A stretch of DNA of 57,027 bases, from assembly GCF_000876205.1 (NCBI RefSeq), contig NZ_AWTT01000006.1, forward strand, positions 1 through 57,027. Direction: 5' to 3'. Origin of the DNA: Paucilactobacillus wasatchensis. GTDB taxonomy: Bacteria; Bacillota; Bacilli; Lactobacillales; Lactobacillaceae. The translations under genes were made by a program, and so were the position numbers. Below, in pieces: positions 45,622 to 53,269 of this stretch (its first letter is position 1; each line of letters opens with the position of its first letter). The notes under the pieces are model-generated. The model had not been told where the DNA came from. It did no database searches and saw only the letters and a list, made by a program, of their open reading frames with translations.

Positions 45622-45745
45622 GAGTGTAACTTTACCCGGTCAGCTTTCGTAGGCTAAGGGTGATTAATCGTGAGTGTGAATTATGCACTTGCGGTTAATT
45701 GCACTTAGCCCTAGAAAGTTGGGTAAAATTACACGTTTCAGCAAC
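45622..45745 (+). repeat. nested palindromic element E2
   Basis: GAGTGTAACTTTACCC ... GGGTAAAATTACACGTTTCAGCAAC. The outer and inner arm sequences are unlike E1 (CTTT/AAAG, ATTAAT/TTAAT), yet they pair in the same layout, and GTAGGCTAAG / CTTAGCCCTAG and the boundary motifs are kept. It starts 4 bp after E1 ends. Confidence 0.85.
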
Positions 45746-45780
45746 AAATCTCACCACCACGCGTACCTCCATCAAAAAGA

Positions 45781-45831
45781 CTATAAGTGCGGCCAACTAA
45801 CATTAGTTGTTTTAAATTTATTATGTGTCAT
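45781..45831 (-). CDS. small open frame below the T-box (16 residues)
   Basis: ATG 45831 with AGAGGAT 10 bases upstream, sequence MTHNKFKTTNVSWPHL then TAG. It may be a leader peptide, or the remnant of a gene formerly under the T-box: in another frame the next codons read RTYSLFDGGTRGGE before a stop. I see no match to a known protein. Confidence 0.3.
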   Translation of the reverse strand: MTHNKFKTTNVSWPHL

Positions 45832-45918
45832 AAAAGATCATCCTCTCTATGTAATGCAATATGTGTTGTGAGTATTGTTAATTTCTTATTCTATGTTTTA
45901 GCTTTAAATTTGATGAAC

Positions 45919-46195
45919 AAAAAAGCGTCCTGCCGTAATTTTCATTACGATAAGGACGCTTTTGCGTGTTACCACCTTGAATTCATGACATACTCACATA
46001 TGCCAACTCGACGGGTACTATTGGAAATACCTCGACATTATATTGGGTGTCTGCCCCTAATCTCTCGAAAAAGATTAACGCTTTAGATTATCTTTGATTG
46101 CTAGGAACCTACATCTTCTCATCAACGATGCTTGCTGAAAGGTTCGCTAATAACTACTCCGTAATCTAAGTTACACGCTGCTCATCAAATTTGTT
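45919..46195 (-). promoter_or_regulatory. T-box riboswitch, most likely tRNA-Ile
   Basis: On the minus strand: stem I base CTTAGATTA (46162-46170) / TAATCTAAAG (46081-46090), S-turn AGTA (46155-46158), upper stem GAACC/GGTTC, T-box sequence AAGGTGGTAACACGC (45964-45978), then terminator GCGTCCT...AGGACGC with T run (45919-45963). Specifier candidates in CAATCAAAG are ATC (Ile, 46096-46098) or TCA (Ser). The T-box base is T (TGGT), which pairs with discriminator A73; that fits tRNA-Ile and not tRNA-Ser (G73). Confidence 0.85.
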
Positions 46196-46201
46196 GCAGT
46201 T

Positions 46202-46231
46202 AGTATACAAATTAATTAGATTACTTGTCAA
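46202..46231 (-). promoter_or_regulatory. promoter of the T-box leader
   Basis: TTGACA (46226-46231), 18-base spacer, TATACT (46202-46207) on the minus strand. Confidence 0.8.
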
Positions 46232-46285
46232 CACTTTTTCTAATTTATTTTTAATTAAATCAGTATAATCATTGTCATACCGGCG

Positions 46286-47536
46286 CTAATATCTCTCATC
46301 TTTTTTTAATTTTTCTAAACTATGAATGAACAAACCACTCAATAGTTTCGGTTCAAACCACGTTGACTTAGCCGGCATTAATTGATGTGCGTCCGCCACA
46401 TCTAACAATTGATTCATTGTGGTCGGATACATCGCAAACGCCACCGTGTAATCACCGCTATCAACCATTGCTTTTAATTGATCCAGCCCTTCAATCCCAC
46501 CAACAAAATTAATTCGTTTTTCATGAGCCAAATCGTGCAATCCAAAAATATTTTCTAAAATATTATGTTGCAATTTTGAAACATCTAATCGTTCAACCGG
46601 ATCGGTTTCGTTCATCGTCTTTAATGGTGTTAACGAGAACCATTGACCACTCCAATACATACTGATTTCACCCTCATGACTTGGTTTGACCGCCTGATCC
46701 ATTATTTGCACTTGGTAGTTAGCTCCTAAAACAGCTAAAAAATTATCCGGAATTGGTACGTTCAAAACACGATTATAATCCCAAATTTGTAACTCACTGG
46801 CTGGAAATACAATGGCTAAGAAATAATTAAATTCTGCGTCTGGCATCTCAGCCGGAAATTCCTGGCGGCGTTTGTGTGCCACCTTAACCGTTGAAGCCGC
46901 GCGATGATGGCCGTCTGCAATGTAAAAGGCTGGCACTTGTGCTGCAAATAACTGCTCCAATTGATTAAACTGAACTGGTAACTGCCACACTTCATGTTTA
47001 ACACCAAAAAAGGCCGTAAATGAAACATCTGGTTCAGTTTGATCACAATAATCGTTAACCTGATTCATAATATCTGCTTGATCGCGATAGGTTAACAATA
47101 TTGGACTAGAATTCACATTCGTAGCATCGATGTGCTTAATCCGGTCAGCCTCTTTAGCCGCACGGGTTAGTTCATGTTTTTTTATCCGATCATTTTCATA
47201 ATCACTAGCACTAGCAGCACCCACAATCCCCAGCTGCCGGCGCCCGTTTAAAGTCATTGCATACGCATAATAAGAAGCATGTTCATCTTGCTTTAAAGTT
47301 CCATCTGCCAACCATTTTTGCAAATTAGTACGAGCTTGTTGGTAAACCTGTGGATCATATGGATCAATTGACGCAGGCAAATCGACTTCTGCCCGGTCAA
47401 TATGAACAAACGAAAGTTCATTGGTGGCAGCATCTCGTGCTTGTTGGTCGTCCAGTACGTCATACGGCAGTGATGCTACTTTTTTCATCAATTCAAATGG
47501 CGGTCGTATAACACGAAACGGCTTGAATTTAACCAC
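46286..47536 (-). CDS. DUF1015 family protein of the serine operon
   Basis: 416 residues: PFRVIRPP and KVASLPYDVLD at the start, ADGHHRAASTV in the middle, the signature of DUF1015. The family commonly sits with serA/serC and may be a serine-linked kinase (SerK-like), but the role here is inferred from position. Start is GTG 47536; it shares one base with the serA stop (TAGTG). Third gene of serC-serA-DUF1015. Confidence 0.85.
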   Translation of the reverse strand: MVKFKPFRVIRPPFELMKKVASLPYDVLDDQQARDAATNELSFVHIDRAEVDLPASIDPYDPQVYQQARTNLQKWLADGTLKQDEHASYYAYAMTLNGRRQLGIVGAASASDYENDRIKKHELTRAAKEADRIKHIDATNVNSSPILLTYRDQADIMNQVNDYCDQTEPDVSFTAFFGVKHEVWQLPVQFNQLEQLFAAQVPAFYIADGHHRAASTVKVAHKRRQEFPAEMPDAEFNYFLAIVFPASELQIWDYNRVLNVPIPDNFLAVLGANYQVQIMDQAVKPSHEGEISMYWSGQWFSLTPLKTMNETDPVERLDVSKLQHNILENIFGLHDLAHEKRINFVGGIEGLDQLKAMVDSGDYTVAFAMYPTTMNQLLDVADAHQLMPAKSTWFEPKLLSGLFIHSLEKLKKDERY

Positions 47537-48738
47537 TAGTCTTCCTCCTTTTGAGTTGGGCGGGCAAGTCCGCGCACCCGAATAATTTCATCAATTGCTA
47601 AACATTTTTGTTCAAATTCTTCGTATAGTGCCGCTGTCATTGGCGCATCTACGTCTATCAATGTATACGCAAAATCACCTTTTGATGCATTGATCATGTT
47701 AGCAATATTAATATTTAATTCAGCTAAGACAGTTGTAATTCGGCCTAACATATTGGGTACGTTTTGATGTAAAAAAGTTAGTCGATATGGTGAATTAAAC
47801 GGCATCCGCACAGCTGGATAATTGACAGAATGTTCAATTTCACCACTTTCCAAATACAAACGCAGCGTCTGAGCAACCATCTGTGCACAGTTATCCTCAG
47901 CTTCCTGCGTTGTGCCACCTAAATGTGGTGTCACCACTACCTTCTCGTGTTGCAATAGTTCACTAGACGCAAAATCAGTCCAATATTGTTTCAAATGACC
48001 GACGTTTAACGCAGCCAGGACTGGTGCTTCTTCCACAATACCATTACGAGAATAGTTCAGTAAAATGGCATCTTTTTTCATCATTAACAATTCATTAGCA
48101 CCAATCAAATTTTTATTTTGTTCGTTATATGGAATGTGAATTGTTACAAAATCGCTTTGTGACAAAACTTCTGACAAAGTTGATGCTCGTTTGATGTCAC
48201 TAGTCACCTGCCAGGCATGCTCAACTGAAATATAGGGATCGTAACCAATGACATTCATCCCCAATTGCCGAGCAGTATCAGCTACCTTTGAGCCCACCGC
48301 TCCTAATCCAATTACACCAAGTGTTTTACCAGCCAATTCAGCCCCACGATAATGGTTCTTACCAGCTTCAGCCTGCAAGGTAACATCAGCCTGCTCACCA
48401 TCCGTCAATGTCTTAGCCCACGCAATCGCTGGAATCACTGGTCGCGACGCTAAAATGAGAACTGCGACGATCAATTCTTTCACCGCGTTGGCATTAGCTC
48501 CGGGGGCATTAAAAACAACCACTCCATTTTCACTTGCTTTTTGGAGTGGAATATTGTTCACCCCTGCACCAGCTCGGCCAATTGCTAACAAGCTGACGGG
48601 TAATACGTTACGATGCAGGTTTTGGCTTCTAATTAACAATGCATCCGGTTCTGCCACACCGTTAATACTGTATTTATTTTTAGGAAATACCGCCAAGCCA
48701 ACATTTGAGATAACATTATAGGTTTTAATTGCAAACAT
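47536..48738 (-). CDS. serA: D-3-phosphoglycerate dehydrogenase
   Basis: 400 residues: substrate domain with AGAGVNNIPL, NAD motif GLGAVGSKVA, catalytic NYSRNGIVEE (Arg) and VVTPHLGGTTQEAE (His), and a C-terminal ACT domain (last 80 residues, NINIANMINASKG) for serine feedback. Oxidises 3-phosphoglycerate, the first serine step. ATG 48738 has GGAGG 8 bases upstream and lies 1 bp after the serC stop. Confidence 0.93.
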   Translation of the reverse strand: MFAIKTYNVISNVGLAVFPKNKYSINGVAEPDALLIRSQNLHRNVLPVSLLAIGRAGAGVNNIPLQKASENGVVVFNAPGANANAVKELIVAVLILASRPVIPAIAWAKTLTDGEQADVTLQAEAGKNHYRGAELAGKTLGVIGLGAVGSKVADTARQLGMNVIGYDPYISVEHAWQVTSDIKRASTLSEVLSQSDFVTIHIPYNEQNKNLIGANELLMMKKDAILLNYSRNGIVEEAPVLAALNVGHLKQYWTDFASSELLQHEKVVVTPHLGGTTQEAEDNCAQMVAQTLRLYLESGEIEHSVNYPAVRMPFNSPYRLTFLHQNVPNMLGRITTVLAELNINIANMINASKGDFAYTLIDVDAPMTAALYEEFEQKCLAIDEIIRVRGLARPTQKEED

Positions 48739-48739
48739 G

Positions 48740-49810
48740 TTAAAGTCCTCCATGATTTAATTCAAATTGTTGCAGCTGCTCAATTAATGCATGCACACCA
48801 GCGGTCGGCATGGCATTATATAAACTAGCACGCATACCACCAACTAACCGGTGACCTGCCAGACTAATCAGACCATGGTCAGCAGCAGTAGCGATAAACT
48901 GTTGGTCCAGTTGTTGATCGCCCGTTCCAAAAACAATGTTCGTCAACGAACGTTCAGCTGCAGGGATGGTATTATTAAATAACTTGGAATTATCGATGTA
49001 GTCATATAGTAAATTGGCTTGTTCCTGGTTTTGTTGATAAATAGCTTCTACACCGCCAAATTGTTTTAACCATTGGAACACCAGTCCAGATGCATAAATA
49101 CAAAACACGGGTGGAGTATTCAACGCAGAATGCTTTTGCTCTTCAAGCCAGTAGTCCATAATTTGAGATAGTTCAGGGTGACTAGCTAGTCGTGACTTTT
49201 TCACGATCACCACCGCCATCCCCGCGGGACCAATGTTTTTTTGTGCGCCAGCATAAATTAAATCAAACTGGTTCACATCATATGGTTCTGCCATAATATT
49301 AGACGACATATCAGCAACTAACGGCTGAATTGTCTCAGGAATTTGATGATAAGTTGTACCTTCAATCGTATTATTAGTAGTCACATGTAAATAATCCAAA
49401 TGATCACTATTTAGTGCTTGGATGTGGGGAAGACCACCCTTTGGGTCACCAATCCAATCTACTTTCAGTCCATCAATTTTTTGGGCTGCTTCCATTGCTT
49501 TTTGCGCCCAGTGACCAGAGTTCATATATGCTACGTGGTGAAATTGGTCAGTCAGATTTAAAGCGATATTAGTGAATTGCAGTGTGCCACCACCTTGCAA
49601 AAACAAAACTGCGTAATCGTCACTTACATGCATTAAATCACGTAGATTCTGTTCAGCAATTTGTTCCATTTCAGTATATAGTTGTGAGCGGTGGCTAATT
49701 TCTAAAATACTCATACCACTATTATTAAAAGACTTCATTTCTGCTTGAATTTGATCAAGTACTTGCTGTGGCATTACGCCTGGTCCAGCCGAAAAATTAT
49801 AAACTGTCAT
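48740..49810 (-). CDS. serC: phosphoserine aminotransferase
   Basis: 356 residues: NFSAGPGVMP at the start, LQGGGTLQF, PLP lysine K191 in AGAQKNIGPAG. Second enzyme of serine synthesis, encoded first in the operon. ATG 49810 has GGGAGG 7 bases upstream; the in-frame start at 49843 lies before that site. No serB is next to it. Confidence 0.94.
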   Translation of the reverse strand: MTVYNFSAGPGVMPQQVLDQIQAEMKSFNNSGMSILEISHRSQLYTEMEQIAEQNLRDLMHVSDDYAVLFLQGGGTLQFTNIALNLTDQFHHVAYMNSGHWAQKAMEAAQKIDGLKVDWIGDPKGGLPHIQALNSDHLDYLHVTTNNTIEGTTYHQIPETIQPLVADMSSNIMAEPYDVNQFDLIYAGAQKNIGPAGMAVVIVKKSRLASHPELSQIMDYWLEEQKHSALNTPPVFCIYASGLVFQWLKQFGGVEAIYQQNQEQANLLYDYIDNSKLFNNTIPAAERSLTNIVFGTGDQQLDQQFIATAADHGLISLAGHRLVGGMRASLYNAMPTAGVHALIEQLQQFELNHGGL

Positions 49811-49838
49811 CTGTCTGCCTCCCATTTCAATTGTTTTT

Positions 49839-49866
49839 ATCATACTTGTCCCATTAATTTATGCAA
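49839..49866 (-). promoter_or_regulatory. promoter of the serC-serA operon
   Basis: TTGCAT (49861-49866), 16-base spacer, TATGAT (49839-49844) on the minus strand, 29 bases before serC. Confidence 0.65.
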
Positions 49867-49884
49867 TTGATTTATTAATCAATT
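49865..49884. promoter_or_regulatory. palindrome at the serC promoter
   Basis: AATTGATT-TATT-AATCAATT, 8-bp perfect arms, overlapping the first two bases of the -35 box. Candidate operator for an unknown regulator. Confidence 0.4.
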
Positions 49885-50069
49885 TAGTCTTAAAAGAGAT
49901 CAAAAGACCGTCTTATTAAGCTTAAACGCCCATAAAATTAAAAATATAAAATTATTTATTTTTATAGATTTAACTTTTAAACTGCTGATTAGCCAGCAAT
50001 AAACCACGTTTTAATCCAAATATAATAATTTTTATATTAAGATTCACCTGTAAAATTAGAAATTTCTCA

Positions 50070-50099
50070 TTGACAACATCAATTAATTTAAACTATACT
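50070..50099 (+). promoter_or_regulatory. promoter of the trpXYZ-like leader
   Basis: TTGACA (50070-50075), 18-base spacer, TATACT (50094-50099), about 35 bases before the leader peptide. Confidence 0.75.
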
Positions 50100-50134
50100 T
50101 ATTCACATCAAGACGACGTAGGGAGATTAGTCCA

Positions 50135-50182
50135 ATGAAAACAGCCACACAACAATTGAATAATCGTTGGCAAAGCCGGTAA
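50135..50182 (+). CDS. leader peptide with one Trp codon
   Basis: GGGAG then ATG 50135, sequence MKTATQQLNNRWQSR and TAA at 50180. The Trp codon (50168-50170) lies four codons before the stop, right before alternative hairpins. Fits a translation-controlled attenuator for the tryptophan-type transporter downstream; only one Trp codon, so sensing could be weak or depend on the neighbouring rare Arg codon CGG. Confidence 0.55.
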   Translation: MKTATQQLNNRWQSR

Positions 50183-50184
50183 TT

Positions 50185-50339
50185 CAGGTTATGTGTGTTT
50201 TCATCACAGATATGACCTGATTCATCAGATTATATCTGTGCCGACTTATTTCAGTTATATTGAGTCTGCATGGATTCCTCAATGCAGGCTTTTTCTTTTG
50301 TCATTAAGAAGGAGTCACCGTAATGGGGACTCCTTTTTA
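50185..50339 (+). promoter_or_regulatory. alternative hairpins and two terminators (attenuator candidate)
   Basis: Segment 1 CAGGTTATGTGTG (50185-50197) can pair with segment 2 CACAGATATGACCTG (50205-50219), which can instead pair with segment 3 TCAGATTATATCTGTG (50225-50240). Then come terminator GTCTGCAT/ATGCAGGC with T run (50264-50299) and terminator AGGAGTC/GGACTCCT with T run (50309-50339). The 665-bp gap 49811-50475 holds this, the two promoters, and about 130 AT-rich bases without gene signs. Confidence 0.6.
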
Positions 50340-50475
50340 TTTTGAAACTAGCTAGTATGAGAGCAGGGTCTTGGTTAACACGTTTATTGAACACATCTCA
50401 TATTAATAGTGATTTTTATGAACCTATATTATCAGCAATTATTATAAAATTTGTAAACGAAGGTGGTTAATAATT

Positions 50476-51468
50476 ATGAAACGAATGTATGCTTTTATAG
50501 CAATCATTTTAGTTTTTCTCGGCTTTGCCTATTTTAAAGAAGGTGGTCTCGTAACTAAACAAAAGACTCCCACAGTTGGGATCTTAACTCTAATGCATCA
50601 GCCTGCGTTGGACCAAATTCATAAGGGCGTGGTTGCAGGGCTCGCTAAAGAAGGTTTTCATAATGGTAAAAATATCAAAATTGATTACCAAAACGCTCAG
50701 GGCGACCAGAGTAATCTAAAAACAATGAGTTCCAAATTAGTAGATGAGAATAATGATGTTTTGGTTGGAATTACCACCCCTGCTGCTCAGGCACTGGCCA
50801 ACACAACCAGCAAAATTCCAATTGTCTTAGGTGCTGTTACAGATCCTAAATCAGCTGGCCTGGTTAAAAATAATAAAAAACCAGGTGGTAATATCTCCGG
50901 GATTTCTGATCAAGCACCGTTAGAAGAACAACTGCAGTTGATTAAAGAGTTCATGCCCCACTTGAAAACGCTAGGAATTATTTATACTTCTAGCGATAAC
51001 TCGGCTGTGACAGAAGAAAAGAAATTCGTGGCGCTATGTAAGAAAGAACACGTTAACTTAAAAACTTATTCCATTTCAAATAGTAACGACCTTAATCAAG
51101 TATCCCAAGAAATGATGAGTCAAGTCGACGCCGTGTTCGTACCAACTGACAACACGATTGCGGGAGCAATGCAGACCCTAGTTAAAAATGCAGATGCTGC
51201 CAATAAACCTGTCTTTCCAACCGTTGACACAATGGTCAAAGACGGTGGCGTGGCGACTTACAGTATCAATCAATATAAATTAGGTGTTCAAGGTGGTCGC
51301 TTAGCTGGCCAAATTCTGAAGGGCAAAAAGAAAACTGCCACGACTGCCATTCAATATATTCGCCACGGCGAACCAACATTAAATCTGAAACAAGCCAAGA
51401 AGTTAGGACTGCACGTCCCAGCCAAATTCTTGCATGAAGCACAAAAAGATGGGGAGGTCTTCAAATGA
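50476..51468 (+). CDS. trpX: ABC substrate-binding protein, TrpX-like
   Basis: 330 residues: an N-terminal hydrophobic anchor (about 4-18), then an ABC_sub_bind fold (PTVGILTLMHQPALDQ, VGITTPAAQALAN, PIVLGAVTDPKSAG, VFVPTDNTIAGAM). This family is linked to tryptophan or tyrosine import in Firmicutes. AAGGTGG before ATG 50476; its stop overlaps the permease start (ATGA). Confidence 0.82.
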   Translation: MKRMYAFIAIILVFLGFAYFKEGGLVTKQKTPTVGILTLMHQPALDQIHKGVVAGLAKEGFHNGKNIKIDYQNAQGDQSNLKTMSSKLVDENNDVLVGITTPAAQALANTTSKIPIVLGAVTDPKSAGLVKNNKKPGGNISGISDQAPLEEQLQLIKEFMPHLKTLGIIYTSSDNSAVTEEKKFVALCKKEHVNLKTYSISNSNDLNQVSQEMMSQVDAVFVPTDNTIAGAMQTLVKNADAANKPVFPTVDTMVKDGGVATYSINQYKLGVQGGRLAGQILKGKKKTATTAIQYIRHGEPTLNLKQAKKLGLHVPAKFLHEAQKDGEVFK

Positions 51469-52364
51469 ATTTAATCGTTTCTGCAATTGGACAAGGCCTA
51501 CTGTGGGCCATTTTAGGACTCGGATTATTTTTAACCTTTAGAATTTTAGATTTTCCCGATATGACGGTTGAAGGCACATTCCCGTTAGGGGCGGCAGTTG
51601 CCGTTACAGCGATTGTGCATGGTATGTCACCGCTAATGGCGACGCTGCTCGCATTTGTCGCTGGTATGATTGCAGGTTTAATTACAGGTCTGCTTTACAC
51701 TAAGGGGAAGATTCCGATCTTACTTGCTGGAATTTTAACCATGACGGCCGCCTATTCAATCAATTTACGCATCATGGGCAAATCTAATACGTCATTGCTC
51801 GGACAAAAAACATTGCTGAAAGCTAAATTTTTGGCTAGTTTACCGACCTATTTTGACAGTGTCTTACTGGGCATGATCGTCATTGCTGTTATCACTATTA
51901 TTTTGATTTTCTTCTTGCAAACTGATTTGGGGCAAGCATTTATTGCCACTGGTGATAATGAAAAAATGGCTAAATCATTGGGAATTCACACCGACAATAT
52001 GAAAAATATGGGGCTGATGGTTTCCAATGGAATGGTTGGTGTGTGTGGCGCATTAATCGCACAAAGCAATGGTTATGCCGATATCAACATGGGCATCGGA
52101 ACAATCGTTATTGCATTAGCTTCCATCATCATTGGTGAAGTTGCATTTGGTGAACTGACTTTAAATCAGCGGTTAGTGGCCGTCACGCTAGGGAGCATTA
52201 TTTATCGGTTAATTCTACTGGCCGTGTTGCAACTTGGCTTCAGTGCTAACGATCTAAACGTGCTTTCATCAATTGTATTAGCTTTGTGCATGATGTTGCC
52301 TCAATTCAAAAAAGCCTTGCACTTAGACCACGTTTTATCAAAGGGGGTTAAGGTTGATGACTAA
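51465..52364 (+). CDS. trpY: ABC permease, TrpY-like
   Basis: 299 residues, about eight hydrophobic segments, branched-chain-type permease fold (FRILDFPDMTVEGTFPLGAA, TGLLYTKGKIPILLAGILT). Overlaps trpX by 4 bp and trpZ by 8 bp, so the three are one unit. Confidence 0.82.
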   Translation: MNLIVSAIGQGLLWAILGLGLFLTFRILDFPDMTVEGTFPLGAAVAVTAIVHGMSPLMATLLAFVAGMIAGLITGLLYTKGKIPILLAGILTMTAAYSINLRIMGKSNTSLLGQKTLLKAKFLASLPTYFDSVLLGMIVIAVITIILIFFLQTDLGQAFIATGDNEKMAKSLGIHTDNMKNMGLMVSNGMVGVCGALIAQSNGYADINMGIGTIVIALASIIIGEVAFGELTLNQRLVAVTLGSIIYRLILLAVLQLGFSANDLNVLSSIVLALCMMLPQFKKALHLDHVLSKGVKVDD

Positions 52365-53121
52365 ACCAATTTTGGTGCTAAAAGATATCGTTACTTTGGT
52401 TAACAAAGGAACGAGTAGTGAAACAAGAATTTTAAAAGACTTAAATCTAACAATTAACGACGGCGACTTCATTACGATTGTCGGTGCCAATGGAGCTGGT
52501 AAATCAACTCTCTTCAATGTGATTGGTGGTAACTTACCGATTGACGCAGGCAAATTATTATTACATGAAACCGACATCACGAATGAAAGCGAAGAAGAAC
52601 GGACTAAGTTTCTCAGTCGAGTATTTCAAGATCCTAAATTAGGAACCGCACCACGAATGACAGTTGCAGAAAACTTGTTATTGGCGCTTAACCGCGGTGC
52701 TAAACGCCGATTAAAGCCGCGACAATTAAAACAACACATGAATGAGTTCACCAAGTTGGCCGCAACTATGAATAACGGCTTAGAGAATCGAATGGATACA
52801 GCAACCGGTGACTTATCAGGCGGGCAACGCCAAGCATTGAGCTTTTTGATGGCCACTTTAAAACGCCCAGATGTAATCTTACTTGACGAACACACGGCTG
52901 CATTGGACCCACGAACAAGCCAAGAATTACTACACGCCACCAACCAGCGGATCAATGAAGACAATCTGACAGCACTGATGATTACACATCACTTGGAGGA
53001 TGCCTTGAAATACGGCAACCGCCTGGTTGTGTTGGACGATGGGCAAATTAAGGCAGATTTCAAGGGCCCAGACAAACAGAAACTGACGATGGAGCAATTG
53101 TATCAATATTTCGAAGTGTGA
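52357..53121 (+). CDS. trpZ: ABC ATP-binding protein, TrpZ-like
   Basis: 254 residues: Walker A GANGAGKST (43-51), LSGGQRQALSF, and Walker B DEHTAALD, where His replaces the usual Pro, as is frequent in this subfamily. ATG 52357 follows AAGGGGGTTAAGG. Ends at TGA in GAAGTGTGAACG, whose GTGTGAAC resembles the start of the palindromic elements. Confidence 0.87.
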   Translation: MTKPILVLKDIVTLVNKGTSSETRILKDLNLTINDGDFITIVGANGAGKSTLFNVIGGNLPIDAGKLLLHETDITNESEEERTKFLSRVFQDPKLGTAPRMTVAENLLLALNRGAKRRLKPRQLKQHMNEFTKLAATMNNGLENRMDTATGDLSGGQRQALSFLMATLKRPDVILLDEHTAALDPRTSQELLHATNQRINEDNLTALMITHHLEDALKYGNRLVVLDDGQIKADFKGPDKQKLTMEQLYQYFEV

Positions 53122-53150
53122 ACGCCCGCGCATAGATGTGCGAGATATGA

Positions 53151-53195
53151 CAAAGAACCCCAGTACAAGCAGCACACTTGTACTGGGGTTCTTTG
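53151..53195. terminator. terminator of trpXYZ
   Basis: CAAAGAACCCCAGTACAAG / CTTGTACTGGGGTTCTTTG: a 19-bp perfect stem with a 7-base loop. Confidence 0.9.
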
Positions 53196-53269
53196 CCTTA
53201 TCCATTTGCCATCTACTTATGTGACTACATTAACGCAAACGAATTATCCAGCTAAAATTTATTGATACT

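Noticed and set aside
45787-46086. 99-codon plus-strand frame
   Set aside because: It lies antisense to the T-box leader and is explained by that RNA structure.
46095-46097. Ser (TCA) as T-box specifier
   Set aside because: The T-box base is T and would pair with discriminator A; bacterial tRNA-Ser has G there. ATC (Ile) fits better, though the loop alignment by eye is not certain.
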